This document shows positions 1 through 12,340 of a DNA stretch of 64,000 bases, piece by piece; positions within the stretch are counted from its first letter, which is position 1; every line of letters begins with the position of its first letter. Source of the stretch: Aegilops tauschii subsp. strangulata (taxonomy: Eukaryota; Streptophyta; Magnoliopsida; Poales; Poaceae); assembly GCF_002575655.3 (NCBI RefSeq), contig NC_053039.3, positions 245,622,622 to 245,686,621 on the forward strand, read 5' to 3'. Position numbers and translations under genes: made by a program. A model generated the notes under the pieces. It searched no databases. It was not told the origin of the DNA and was given only the letters and a program-made list of their open reading frames with translations.

Positions 1-1333
1 AACAGAGTAGTTTGATAGCAAGATAATTTGTAACGAGCAAGTAACGGTAATAGTAACAAAAGTGCAGCAAGGTAGCCCAATCCTTTTTGAGGCAACGGGC
101 AAGCCAAAACGGTCTCTTATAATAAGCAAAGCGCTGTTGAAGGTACACGGGAATTTCATCTAGTCACTTTCATCATGTTGGTTCGATTCGTGTTCGCTAC
201 TTTGATAATTTGATATGTGGGTGGACCGGTGCTTAGGTATTGTTCTTACTTGAACAAGCCTCCTGCTTATGATTAACCCCCTCGCAAGCATCCGCAACTA
301 TGAGAAAAATATTAAGAATAAATTCTAACCATAGCATTAACCTTTTGGATCCAATCGGCCCCTTATGGAATAGCACATAAACTAGGGTTTAAGCTTCTAT
401 AACTCTCGCAACCCATCATCTAATAACTACTCCACAATGCATTCCCTTAGGCCCAAATATGGTGAAGTGTCATGTATTCGACGTTCACATAACACCACTA
501 AGGGAATCACAACATACATACTATCAAAATATCAAACACATACCAAGTTCACATGATTACTTGCAACACGATTTCTCCCATGACCTGAAGAACAAAAGTA
601 ACTACTCAAAAATGATAATGATGCTCAAGATCAGAAGGGTATTAAATAGCATTGGATCTGAACATATAATCTTCCACCAAATAAACTAATCCACTACAAG
701 ATGTAATCAACACTACTAGTCACCCACAAGCACCAATCTATAGTTCCTGTAGAAAGATTGAACACAAGAGATGAACTAGGGTTTGAGAGGAGATGGTGTT
801 GTTGAAGATGTTGATGGAGATTGCCCTCCCCAAGATGGGAGAGTTGTTGGTGATGATGATGACGATGATTTCCCCCTTCGTGAGGGAAGTTCCCCAGGCG
901 GAATCACTCCGCCAGAGGGCAAAAGTGCTCCTGCTCAAGTTCTGCCTCGAGACAGCAGCGCTCCATCCCGAAAGTCCTCTCCTTATTTTTTCTAGGCCAA
1001 AATGACTTATATACCAGAAGATGGGCACCAGAGGTGGGCCGGGCTGATGTCTTATTCTCACTAGGTGGCCCCCTCCGGTGGTTATTTGCTCCAGTATTTC
1101 TTATTTATTCCATAAAAAATTCTCGTGAAGTTTCAGCTTGTTTGGAGTTGTGCAAAATAGGTGGCCTGACGAAGCTTTTCCAGGTCCAGATTTCGAGCTG
1201 CCGGAATTCTCCCTCTTTGTGTGTACCTTGCATATTATGAGAGAAACGGCATTAGAATTACTCCAAAAAGCATTATTATGCATAAAAACATTATAAATAA
1301 CAATAGGTAAACATGATGCAAATGGATGTATCA
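1..1333 (-). repeat. LTR (partial) of Athila-like Gypsy element D
   Basis: Read on the minus strand, an LTR begins at 1333 with TGATACATCC and runs off the left edge of the window. A polypurine stretch (AAGCTTGGGAGAG) lies just before it, which makes it the 3' LTR of the element whose internal part follows at 1334-4181. Features usual in cereal Gypsy LTRs are a run of ATC repeats (about 840-880) and a long AT-rich downstream half. No gene was recognised; short reading frames here are chance. The far end of the LTR, and so the TSD, is outside the window. Confidence 0.7.
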
Positions 1334-2861
1334 ACTCTCCCAAGCTTAGACCTCGCTTGTCCTCAAGCGAAAACCGAAATCGAAAAACATGTCCACATGC
1401 TTAGAGAGAGAGAGGTGTCGATAAAAACAAAATACGGACATAGAAGCATCATGTGAATTATTATAACAACAACAAACTTAAACAATTTTTTTTTATCATA
1501 GACTTCTCATGAATAAGTAACAATTCATCACACTATCAAAGTATAAAGCATAAACTTTATTGGAAACCAACAAACTATGTTCTCAGTCAACTTTGCTACT
1601 ACAATTCATCATCTTTTTAGGAAGGGTCACGTATCGGAGCCTTTAGGCAAGCCCACATACTCAACCATCATATAGTCTTCTATGATTGCTAACACTCACC
1701 GCATACACATGAGAACAACATTTCAACCAAGCACATAGAAAGGCAGGGGCTTATAGTTTCGCCTCCCAACGTATTCACCTCAAGGGTGATGTCAACTATA
1801 ATAACTCATGCTACCCATATTCAACTGGACATATGTGCCTAGATCTTTCCTCACCACATGATGCTTGCCAAAGGAGAAAAATAAAAAGGAATAGGGAGAG
1901 AAAAACTTTGACTCTTGCATAAAAGTAAAAGATAGGCCCTTCTCAGAGGGAAGCAGAGGTTGCCATGCGCTTATTTGTTTGTATGCTCAACCGCTTAGTG
2001 CAAAAGAACATCATGTTATATTGCCCCTTATGATAGCAACCTTTATTATGCAGTCCGTCGCTTTTATTACTTTGCCATCATAAGTTCGTACAACGCTCAA
2101 TTTTCTCTTACACTAAATGATCTAACACTTTTAGAAGCAATTTTTATTGCCTTATTGCACCGATGACAACTTACTTGAGGGATATTCCTCAATCCCTAGG
2201 TAGGTATGGTGGACTCTTGAAAATAAGATTTGGGTTTAAGGGTTTTTGGATGCACAAGTAGTATCTCTACTTGGTGTGGAGTTTTTGGCTAGCAAAGACG
2301 GGGGGAAGCACCACATGTTGAAGGATCTATGAAAATATAACTTCTACGTGAATATGAACAAACATAAACCATTACGTTGTCTTCCTTGTCCAACGTCAAC
2401 AATTTGGCATATAATATTTTGATGGGGGCTCACAATCAAAAAAGGTTTCTAGGATAGTGTATTTGTATGTGAATCTTCTCTTCCCTTATTAATTCTCTCA
2501 TGAGTTGCATCATTGACCAATGCTATGTTTCTCAATCTCTAATAAAATTTTCTACTTATATTTTTCCTTATGTGGTGTCATCACCTACCATAAGATTAGA
2601 ATATGATATTTTTCATTTATTTCCTTTCTTTTTATTGAAACATGAAAGTAAAGAAAGCAAAAACTCAAACTAAACTTTACTATATCTCGCACACGATTAC
2701 AAGGATAGATCGCTAAGCACTAAACTTTTATTCAACTAAAGCAAAAGATGACCATGGATCGAACTAAGATAGGTAAAGGCAAAAGATAGTGGGGGTGATA
2801 CGATACCGGGGCACCTCCCCCAAGCTTGGCGGAAGCCAAGGGGAGTGCCCATACCCGACAC

Positions 2862-3389
2862 TCAATTTTCTTTTGGTGATGAAGTAGAAGCGTTTTCCAA
2901 TATAATCATGAGTAGATCCTTCAAGCCTTGAATCTCCTGAAGGGCTCGATGAAGTAGCTCATTGTTTTTCTTCACTTCAGCCATTATGTGTTTATTTTCT
3001 GGGCCCCAGGAGTTTGTTCCTGCATTGCTTTCTCTTGGACGAGCTATGTCCCAATTGGACGGTATGTGCACATGAGGAGTATTCTCGAACCCATAATTGT
3101 GAATCAAATTGTGAAAATTGTTATGATGTAACCTGTGTAAAGGCCTTCTTGGCGGGAGTCCTTCATGCACTTCGGGGCCCTCTTGATTGTTTGATGATCT
3201 CATAGCTTGATGAGGATTAGGATGAGTGGAGATGCCAACTAATGTGCCTCTCTCTGAAGCCGGAGGGTGAACCCTAAAAGCATTTTCCTCTCCTTCCTCC
3301 ATAGTAAACTCCTTAGCTTCCTCTCTCCTTAGATCCTCCTGAACCAACCCTGCGCCTTCTTCTCTGTTGTTGGAGGGTGAGGAACACAT
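2862..3389 (-). pseudogene. Downstream (env-position) ORF of element D, hypothetical protein
   Basis: This 175-codon open frame lies after pol and before the 3' noncoding region, where Athila-type elements carry an env-like or otherwise unassigned ORF. The protein is rich in Glu, Asn and His, has an acidic, arginine-containing first third and ends in a short helical stretch (about residues 140-165, VKKNNELLHRALQEIQGL) that could form a coiled coil. There is no signal peptide, membrane segment or enzyme motif. I cannot assign a function; resemblance to an envelope protein is only positional. The frame is open, but the pol gene beside it is truncated, so the element is not autonomous. Confidence 0.4.
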
Positions 3390-3702
3390 GATGCTTGCCT
3401 AGCTGAATCTGACCAAAAACCGCAAGAAAAGAGAACAGAAGATTTCTCCGTGATACAGTGGTCAATAGGTTCGGGGGGTATATAAAGATTTTTTATCTTA
3501 GGAAGCAAACGGAAGAAAAACGGAGTCCGGAAGGTACCCGAGGTGGGAACAACCCACTTGGGCGCGCCTGGCAAGCCACCAGGGTGACTTTCCCAGTGGT
3601 TTCTTATTTTCCTAATTTTTGTTATTTTCCAAAACGGACAAGAATTATTTTTGCATATTTTTCGGAGTCTGTTTACTTACCGTATCACGTACCTCCTCTT
3701 TT

Positions 3703-4176
3703 TCATGATTCTGGAGTGTTCCAAAAGCTCTCTTTTATGTGTTCTTCCGGTGTCATAGTTTGGATAATATTGCTTTCAACATTAATGGGCGTGCCTGAGA
3801 TATAATGTTTTATTCTTTGCCCATTAATAACCTTCGGGTTAGTACCTTCGGCATTATTTATTTTGATAGCTCCAGATCGATAAACCTCCTCGATAACATA
3901 GGGTCCTTCCCATTTGGAGAGGGGTTTTCTTGCAAAGAATCCAAAACGAGAGTTGTACAAAAGAACATATTCTCCAACTTTGAACTCACGCTTTTGGATT
4001 CTTTTATCATGCCATCTTTTAACCTTTTCTTTAAATAACTTGGCATTTTCATAAGCTTGGGTTCTCCATTCATCTAATGACCTAATATCAAATAATCTCT
4101 TTTCACGAGCAAGTTTGAAATCATAGTTGAGTTCTTTGATTGCCCAGTATGCTTTATGTTCTAACTCAAGAGGCAA
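3703..4176 (-). pseudogene. Gypsy (Athila-like) pol fragment, integrase C-terminal region
   Basis: The 157-residue frame matches the end of an Athila-type polyprotein. It starts with the LELEHKAYWAIKELN segment that follows the integrase catalytic core, continues through a helical linker with RWHDKRIQKREFKVGE, and then a GPY/F-like module (VLLYNSRF...KPLSKWEGPYVIEEV). These modules bind DNA or aid target choice in Ty3/Gypsy integrases. The fragment is truncated at its N-terminal side by the LTR of element E, so no catalytic D,D,E residues remain. The natural stop is present at the C-terminus. It is a remnant and cannot supply integrase activity. Confidence 0.75.
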
Positions 4177-4582
4177 ATGACTGATACGTCTCCAAGGTAT
4201 CTAATTTTCCTAACGCTTTTCCTCTTGTTTTGGACTCTAATTTGTATGATTTGAATGAAACTAACCCCGGACTGACGCTGCTTTCAGTAGAACTACCATG
4301 GTGTTGTTTTTGTGCAGAAATAAAAGTTCTCGGAATGGAACGAAACTTTGCGAGGAATCTTTACATAATAAATACGAATTTCTGGAGCCAAGACCTACCC
4401 GAGAGGGGCACCTGGGTGGGCACAACTCACCAGGGCGCGCCCCCTCTCCTGGCGCGCCCAGGTGGGTTGTCCCCATCCGGTGGCCCCACAGACCCTGAAA
4501 CCGACGATATAAAATCCTATTTTTCCAAAAAAAAACCAGGGAGAAACAATTATCATGATCCACGAGACGGAGCCGCCGTCAC

Positions 4583-5053
4583 TGTCGGTGTCAAAACAGG
4601 CCGATCTCGGGTAGGGGGTCCCGAGTTGTGCGTCTGAGGATCGAAGGTAACAGGAGAAAAGGGACACGGTGTTTACCCAGGTTCGGGCCCCTCTTAATGG
4701 AGGTAATACCCTACTTCCTGCTTGATTGACTTTCATGAGTATAGGGGTTACAAGAGTTGATCTACCTTGAGATCGTAATGGCTAAACCCTAGATGTCTAG
4801 CCTGTATGATTATGATTCCTCTACGGACTAAACCCTCCGGTTTATATAGACACCGGAGGGGCCTAGGTTGTACAGAGTCGGTTTATAGAGAAAGGAAACT
4901 TCATGTGCGAACGCCAAGCTTGCCATCCATGCAAAGGAGAGTCCCATCCGAACACGGGGGAAGGCCTTCTATCTTGTATCTTCACGACCCATTAATCCGG
5001 CCCATGTCACATAGCCCGAACGCCCGGGGAGCCCCTAATCTAGGACTCCCTCA
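4583..5053 (-). repeat. 3' LTR of element C
   Basis: On the minus strand it starts TGAGGGAGTCC at 5053 and ends in CCGACA at 4583. It contains a TATATAAACCGGAGGG promoter-like core on the minus strand (near 4840-4860), shared by all four LTRs of this family in the window. Confidence 0.9.
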
Positions 5054-5476
5054 GTAGCCCCTGAACCAGGCTTCAATGACGGCGCACAGATTGTCTTCGA
5101 CATTGCAAGACGGGTTCCTCCTCCGAATACTCCAAAGTAGCTAAACAAAAGAACTATATCCGGCTCTGTATAACAGTTACAATCTTGAACCACAAGGGTG
5201 AAATATTTAAACAAAACAAGTCATGTCCACTGACAGCTTTTTCGGCGAGACGTTATGTCTGGCCTTATTACCATTCTGAACCGTTTTGTGGCCTCCCGCT
5301 CCGTGCCTCAAGGCGTGACCTCTATTGACATGTCTTGTCAAAATAGAGATCGTGTCCCCTTATTGCGGGATCCTCATTGATACGGGTTTGGGTAATCCAA
5401 CTGTGCCATTCGCACGACCCCTTGGGAATAGGCGAGTTTTAAGGCTTGTGAGGGGGCGATTGATATTCACTTCCTT

Positions 5477-5481
5477 TATAA
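5477..5481 (+). promoter_or_regulatory. TATA box of the antisense gene in element C
   Basis: TTTATAAGGGGATAAGG lies about 115 bp before the first ATG (5593) of the plus-strand gene and outside the LTR. The same block is found at the same distance in element B (minus strand, 53033-53029). Conservation of both sequence and spacing in two diverged copies supports a working promoter separate from the LTR. Confidence 0.6.
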
Positions 5482-7601
5482 GGGGATAAGGACCCATATT
5501 TATACCTCACGCCTTCTTCTTCCTCAGCCCTTCCATCCCTAGCTCCAGCGCCCAAGTTCCGATCTTTTCCCTCGCCACAAAACACTCCATGCATGTCTGG
5601 ATCCGGCTCGCAGGGCAAGTGGATGGCTTCCTCCCTCATGGAGAAGAACATCAAGGAACTCCGGGAAGCGGGGTACTTGGCCGCGGACATCGCCCACCGG
5701 CTCCCTGCCAACAAGCAGATCGTCCCCACTCCGGAGCCTAACGAGAGGGTAGTGTTCATTCCTCACTTTCTCCGCGGACTAGGGTTTCCCCTCCACCCCT
5801 TCGTCTGCGGCCTCATGTTCTATTATGGCCTAGATTTCCATGATCTAGCCCCGAATTCCTTCCTCCACATTTCGGCGTTCATCGTTGTGTGTGAGGCGTT
5901 CCTCCGCATCCCCCCCCCACTTTGGCCGATGGTCAACATGCGGAGTGCGGCGGCGCCATGGTGAGCAAGCTCCGCAACGTTACCTGGCCCCAGGGGGCCT
6001 TCGTGGAGACCGTGAAGGTATGACAACAGGAGTGGTTCTATATCACGGAACCTTGCGACACCACATGGGCCGCCACTCCTGAATTCAAATCCAGGCCTCC
6101 CATGCGGCTTCGTGGGTTAAAAAGGGCCTGGACTGGGCGTCATCCGATGAGGTGATGACGCTGCAGAAGCGTGTCAAGAGTATAATAGAGAAGAACACCA
6201 GCCTCGCCGACGTGATCCAGGTGATGCTTTTTCGCCGAATTCTCCCTTGCCAGCACCGGACTCTCCATATGTGGGAGTTCAATCCGGCCTGCCCTCGGAC
6301 CCTGTAGTGATTCTTCGGCACAACACACGAAGAGATCTGGAAGCTGCTTTTAAGGCCCGGAAGTCGTGGCCGGGAACGACCGAAGACCTCGGCCTCGACA
6401 GCGCTCATCCGGCTACCCTAGTAAGTTTTCAGATTTCCAAACATAACCTCCACTTGTAAATCCAAGGAGTATGCTAAGCCTTCCATTCCTCCTTCGGGGC
6501 TGGACGAAGAAGGCAGAGCGGATCCGATGTCCGGCTCTGCTGCCCGAAGACCCAGCCATTCCTCTACTAACGAAGATGCTGGTTCCGGCGCCGTACCAGG
6601 CGCCGGAGAAGAAGGCCAAGAAGAAGGGCAAGGAGGCCAGAAGTGGCCTTCGCCGTAAAGGTACTTCGGACGTTGCGTCCGGAGATACCGAAGTTCTCTC
6701 CTCCCACGAGGGAGATGAAGAGGAAGAGGAGGAGAGCAATTCTCCCCTTAAGGGGGGGAGAGAAGAAAAGGGCGGTGGCCGTGGACCTAGAGGCGAAGGC
6801 GTCCAAGAAGGGGAAGATCTCCCTTTCGGACGATTCAGATTCGGACACCAAAGTCGTCCCCGAGCGGCGCCCCAGGCCGAAGCCCCCGGCCGAATCATAA
6901 GTATTCAAAGATACTATACTTATATCTGGCCTTTTACAAATTGTAGGATAACATATCATTTACGCATTTCAGTCTGGCCCGTGATCTCCCCCAACAATCG
7001 TCGTCTTCGGGGAACTCGTTGGCGCCGGAGATGATGCAGAGCGAAACGCCTCCGTGAGCCTCTCCGCCACATGCCACGGATGACACCGAGATGTTGTCCC
7101 AAAGGACATCTCCGGGCCAGGGAGAGGTGCGGAAGGCCGCTGAAACGGCGCCACAGGTTAATGCCTCGGCTACCAAAAACATGGGGGCACAACCCCTATG
7201 GAAACTGAGGACGGGGGCCCGGACTAGTCCGGCCCCAGCCGAATTCAACTCGGGTCCGGCCCCCAGCCGAATTCAACTCCGAAGACCCACATTGCTCTGG
7301 AATCGAGCGAGTAGCCCCCTTTAAGGGAGGGGGAGTGCCGACTCCACCGGCAACCTCCATCAATCTGGAGGAGCCGGACACGTTGAGGGAAGCACTTCAA
7401 CGTGCTTCCGTCATGGAGGAGCACCGTACCCTGATGGGTACGGTGGTTGAGAAGGTTCAATCCGCCAAAAGCGGACTGAACGAAGCTTTCACTAGCCAGT
7501 TAAAATGCTTTGAGGTATGTGATATAATACGCTTAGCCGCTTTTTGCATTGGAAGAATACGCCTGTATATAGATAGTAGCCCCTGAGACTCTGTTCGGCT
7601 C

Positions 7602-8290
7602 TGTCGGCGTTCTGGGAACGGGGGTCCCCAGACTTGCCTTCCTGCGGCACATGGCCTGGCTCTGTGAGCGGGCCCGTACGGCCCATCTTCACCAACAAGC
7701 ACTCAAGACCCTCGCGAGGGGCCAAGCCTCGCGAGTCGGGCGACGCAAGACCTCCTCGAGAGCGGCCTCACCAGGTTGGCTCGCGAGGGGCGGAGAGATC
7801 AAGGCAAGGCAAACCTCGCGAGGTTCTCGTGACGTGAGCCATGACGACCGAGACCAGGCGGGCGCCAGCACGCGCAGTGTCCTTGTTTCCTCTTTGGTGC
7901 TAAAGGGGCAAGCGCAGGCGCGGAGTACCGAGGCATCAAGCAAAGGTTTCCATATCAGTGCAACGAGACCAAGACCAGCAGGACGGCAGGACGGAGGTCA
8001 CCATGGAGCTCAAGGTGGCGTCACCACCAGAGCCTTTTGTAGGCGAAGACTGCTTTAGTCAGGATAAGCTGTACCAGTTGTCTCCTTTCAAATTGGCCGT
8101 TGTTGGCTCCCTTCCCGCTCAATATTTGGGGAGAGGACCAGGGCCTCTATAAATAGGACTAGCCACCACAGTAGGAGGCAACTGAGCCTCAGGCATCTGA
8201 TCTTTGGCCAACCCTTAGCCACACACCGAGCACAAGAACACCTCAACCTCAGGAGGCTATTCTTCCCCTTGTAACTGTTCATCCTCAGCC
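7602..8290 (+). repeat. LTR a of element G (3'-truncated)
   Basis: It starts TGTCGGCGTTCTGGGAAC, the only copy with an intact TG start, and matches LTRs b and c until CATCCTCAGCC at 8290, where it joins the polypurine-side sequence TTTGGCTTCGCC. It contains the CTATAAATAGG core found in all three copies. It carries several variants not found in b or c, for example ATGGAGCTC where b and c have ATGGAGCCC. Confidence 0.85.
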
Positions 8291-8342
8291 TTTGGCTTCG
8301 CCTCGAAGCCAAGCCCGAGCGCACCTTGGGCCCGGGGGCTAC

Positions 8343-9234
8343 CATCGGCGTTCTGGGAATGGGGGTCCCCAGACTTGCCTGCCTGCGGCCCACGGCGTGG
8401 CTCTGCGAGCGGGCCCATACGGCCCATCTTCACCAACAAGCACTCAGACCCTCGCGAGGGGCCAAGCCTCGCGAGGCGGGCGACGCAAGACCTCCTCAGG
8501 AGCGGCCTCACCAGGTTGGCTCGCGAGGGGCGGAGAGATCAAGGCAAGGCAAACCTTGCGAGGTTCTCGTGACGTGAGCCATCACGACCGAGACCAGGCG
8601 GGCGCCAGCGCACGCAGTGTCCTTGTTTCCTCTTTGGTGCTAAAGGGGCAAGCGCAGGCGCGGAGTATCGAGGCGTCAAGCAAAGGTTTCCATATCAGTG
8701 CAACGAGTCCAAGACCAGCAGGACGGCAGGACGGAGGTCACCATGGAGCCCAAGGTGGCGTCACCACCAGAGCCTTTTGCAGGCGAAGACTGCTTTTGTC
8801 AGGATAAGCTGTACCAGTTGTCTCCTTTCAAATTGGCCGTTGTTGGCTCCCTTCCCGCTCAATATTTGGGGAGAGGACCAGGGCCTCTATAAATAGGACT
8901 AGCCACCACAGTAGGAGGCAACTGAGCCTCAGGCATCTGATCTTTGGCCAACCCTTGGCCACACACCGAGCACAAGAACACCTCAACCTCAGGAGGCTGT
9001 TCTTCCCCTTGTAACTGTTCATCCTCAGCCCGAGAGGCAATCCACCACCACCACACTGGAGTAGGGTATTACACCACAACGGTGGCCCGAACTAGTATAA
9101 ATCTTGTGTTCTTTGTGTTGCGAGTTCGTCTTTGAGATCTTAGCAAAGCTACGACGTGGATCGGTAGGGGGAGATCTTCGTGCGCTCCCTAGAGTTCGAA
9201 CCTTAAGGGTTTTGCCGGAACCCGAGATCCGACA
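8343..9234 (+). repeat. LTR b of element G (acts as 5' LTR)
   Basis: This full-length copy of 892 bp has lost its TG start (CATCGGCG) and ends CCGACA. The TATA-like CTATAAATAGG is at about 8886-8896. The sequence after it, TTTGGCGCGCCAGGTAGG, is the usual start of the internal region in this kind of Gypsy element. Confidence 0.85.
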
Positions 9235-9306
9235 TTTGGCGCGCCAGGTAGGGGGGCGCCGAAGCTTCCCTTCCATTGCTCCGCGTCCCGTTGCTTCATC
9301 GTCTCC

Positions 9307-11794
9307 ATGGCGTACGCACGCCACGCTCGCGCCGAGCGCCGGGCTGCCCTCGCCACCCGCGTTGCTCATACGGCTCCCGTCGGCGGCCCACCCCGTCGTT
9401 CTCCGTCGCCTGCCGCCAACACCGCCACCGGCCTGGCGGGGAACGAGCAGCAAGCATCCTTGTTGCACCCCTCGGTGCGGGAGGACGGCCGCACCACCAC
9501 TCCGTCGCTGACTCCCGCTGGTTCATTGTTTCACGCTCGTCGCGCTCCCACGGATGCGCGGGCCGCGCTCCTCATGGCGCATGAGCTCCCGCGCTACCGC
9601 CCAGTCGACGACCTCTACGAGGACTGGCTCGACCGCATCGCCGAGCTTGTCAACGCCGTAGGGGGCCCCCTGCGCCGTCCCTCTCACTGCCACGCCCTCC
9701 GCTAGCTACGGGCGACGTAGCTCACGGAGCACCTCCACCACCTCTACACCAAGACGGCGCCCTGGCGCCAAGGCGCGCGGCTCCATGGCGCGACCTACCG
9801 CGTCCGGCGCCCGGGCGTGAAGAAAGAAGCTGTCAAGAAGTCCCTCGACCGCAAGAGAATGCTCCGCCACTCCCCGCACCGCCACGTCAGGATCGCTTGC
9901 TGCGGCAGGGCCCCGCGCCGCTTGCCATGGTGGCGCGCGGGTGCCAAGACCAAGCTCCACCTCCAAGACGGGCACCGGTGACCACGGCCGGTTGCCGCGC
10001 CTTCACCCCCGAGCTGCGTAGCGTCGCCTGGCCGGGCAAGTTCAAGCCGGATCTGCCTCCTCGCTACGACGGCACCCCCGACCCCATGGAGTTCCTGCAG
10101 CTCTACGAGCTGAGCATCGAGGTGGCCAACGGCGACGAGAAAGTCATGGCGAACTGGTTCCCGATGGCTCTCAAAGATGGTGCCCGCTCCTGGCTCCAGA
10201 ACCTGCCTTCAAGCTTGATCTCCTCCTGGGACGAGATGCGCGACCGCTTCGTCGCCAACTTCCAGGGCACTCGCGACCGCCCTCCGTCCGCGGGTGACCT
10301 ACGCCGCGTGAAGCAACAACCAGGAGAGACCCTCCAGAAGTACATCTAACGCTTCAATAACGTTCGCCTCAAGATCCCCAAGGTGACGGACGAGGCCATC
10401 AACTCCGCATTCTCTGATGGCGTCCGTGACGTCAAGATGAAGGAGGTGCTCACCATCCACGAGGAGCTATGCACGTCCCTGGGGTTGTTCAACCTGGCGA
10501 CCAAGTGCGCAAGAGCTGAGGAGGGGCGCCTCTCCCTCCTCGAGCTCCCGGCTGCGGACCCGGAGGAGAAGAAAGCCAAGGCCAAGGACGTGAAGCGCAA
10601 GGGAGCAGTCGTGCTCGCGGCGGAGCCGGACACCAAGCGCGGCATAGACCAGCCTGAGTCATCCAAGAGCAACCGACCGTTCTGCGCCTTCCATAACCTG
10701 CATAGCCACAACACTAGCGACTGTCAAGAGCTCAGAGCCATTCGAGAAGGACGCTTTGGTCGATGCCCGAGCACAACGACCGGGGCTACGGCCGAGGAGG
10801 AGGACGTGGTGGCGGACGCTGGGATGACCGCGGTCCATGCTAGGAGTGGCACGACCGGCCTCATGAGGACCGCTGGCAGGATCAGCCTCGCGAGGGCGCC
10901 TGGAGGGACCAGCCTCATGAGGATCGTCCTCAGGGCAACGCCGGTCTTCCTCCACTACCGCCACCACCAAGAAGGAATGACAACCACCAAGACGAGGGGG
11001 CTGGGGGCTTCCAGGAGCCGCGTGCTATCGCCTGCATCTTGGGCGGAGCTTAGGCCCCAGCCTCACAGCGTATCTTCAAATAGTTTGCTCGTGAAGTGAA
11101 TGCAGTCCTCCCCAAGCTCGAGGCCACGCGCCCACTCAGATGGTCCAAGTGCGCCATCATGTTCAGTTTGGCAGATCATCTCAAATGCGCGGCTACTGCT
11201 GGCGCCCTCCCGATGCTTTGTTCCCCAGTCATCAGCAACGTGCAAGTCACCAAGACCCTCATCGACGGCGGCGCAGGGCTTAACGTCTTGTCCGTCGACA
11301 CGTTCGACAACCTTCAAGTGCCCTACAACCAGCTTCAGCCCACCAAGCCTTTCTCAGGAGTGACCGACGGTTCCACCACACCGATAGGGTAGGTCCGCCT
11401 CCCTGTCACCTTGGGAGAACGCAACAACTACTGCACCGAGCTCATCGACTTCGATGTCGCACACATCCGTCCGCCATACAATGCCATCCTCGGGTATCCG
11501 GCCCTGGCCAAGTTCATGGCAGTGACCCATCACGGCTACAATGTCCTCAAGATGCCAGGAAGCGGCGGAATCATCACAGTCCCGTGCGAAGAAAGAGACG
11601 CGGTGTGCTCCCTCGAGCGTGCCTTCCAAGCTGCAGCAATCGACGACCCCGATAGCAAGGGCGAGTGCCCTCCTGAGGCCACCCCCAAGAAGAAGAAGCA
11701 GCTACGCCATGCAGGACCTCAGGAGGGTGGCGTCGCGAGCGGTACCTTGTCAGGATCAGCGCCCACGCCAGGGGCGCCTCCCTCCATCGCATAG
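9307..11794 (+). pseudogene. gag and aspartic protease of element G, broken
   Basis: The capsid region (about 10000-10530) shows the Gypsy gag signature: WPGKFKPDLPPRYDGTPDP, the SWLQNLP motif, then FQGTRDRP and QQPGETLQKYI. A zinc-knuckle-like CAFHNLHSHNTSDC follows near 10681. The protease region (about 11140-11620) contains the active-site motif LIDGGAGLNVLS and the downstream NAILGYPALAKFMA. Such proteins form the particle and process the polyprotein. The gene is dead: TAA at 10347 and TAG near 11390 interrupt the frame, and frameshifts separate the N-terminal part (9307-9705) from the capsid and the zinc-knuckle part from the protease. Confidence 0.8.
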
Positions 11795-11800
11795 GAAAGC

Positions 11801-12340
11801 GTGCCCGGCACCCTTCTTGGGCGGGGCTCGGGGGCTCTCTTCTGGAGGGCCTCAGACCTTGCCAACATCACGAGGGAGGCACTCGGGCATCACTTGGAGG
11901 CATGCTTCACGGTACATTTTCCTCAGGAGAACACAGGGCGAGGAGCGCCCACCGCTCAGGAGTTCATCACCAAGCCCACCTAGGAGCTGCAAGATGCGAG
12001 GGCCATGCGCGGCGATCGCCGATCACCTGGCGCAGCCTCCCATCCAGGCGAGGATGCCGGGCTGCGCATCTGCATCAACGTCCCAGGGCTCAATGGGGCC
12101 GCATCTCAGGAGCTCTTCTCGCCTTCGCGCGTGGGACGCTGCGAGGGTCCACCACACAACTACGTTCGCATGACTTTTGGCCTGCCGAGCGTGGCGTCCG
12201 CCTATCAGCGCAACTTGTGGCGCGCCCTGGCGACTCAGGAGGCCAGGCACCACGCCGTTCTGACAGAGATGGAGACGGTCCTCAAGGAACCGCCTGGACC
12301 TCTAGAGCCTCCCGAGGCTCAGGGCCCCGGCGGCTCGTAA
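11801..12340 (+). pseudogene. Reverse transcriptase remnant of element G
   Basis: After the protease, shifted frames give pieces of the RT N-terminal region: ALGHHLEACFTVHFPQENTG, AQEFITKPT, then GLRICINVPGLNGAASQELF, which matches the RMCVDYxxLNKA region of Gypsy RT, and YVRMTFGLPSVASAYQRN, which matches the YVxMPFGLKNAxATYQR region. The segment that should lie between these two is mostly deleted and no YxDD catalytic motif follows. RNase H and integrase are absent. The element therefore cannot move by itself. Confidence 0.65.

Larger units (their letters stand above)
1334..4181 (-). mobile_element. Internal 3' part of Athila-like Gypsy element D
   Basis: This minus-strand block holds, in element order, the end of pol (4176-3703), a downstream ORF (3389-2862), about 1.5 kb of noncoding AT-rich sequence (2861-1348) and the polypurine tract beside the LTR. 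The noncoding part contains a GCTTGGGGGAGGTGCCCC motif near 2806-2825, typical of the region after pol in cereal Athila-like elements. The upstream part of D is missing because element E is inserted at 4181/4182. The outermost position of D makes it the oldest layer of the nest. Confidence 0.65.

Noticed and set aside
6413..6959. Minus-strand frames over exon 2 of the antisense gene of element C
   Set aside because: Their Ser/Leu-rich products mirror the Lys/Glu-rich plus-strand exon and have no counterpart in element B.
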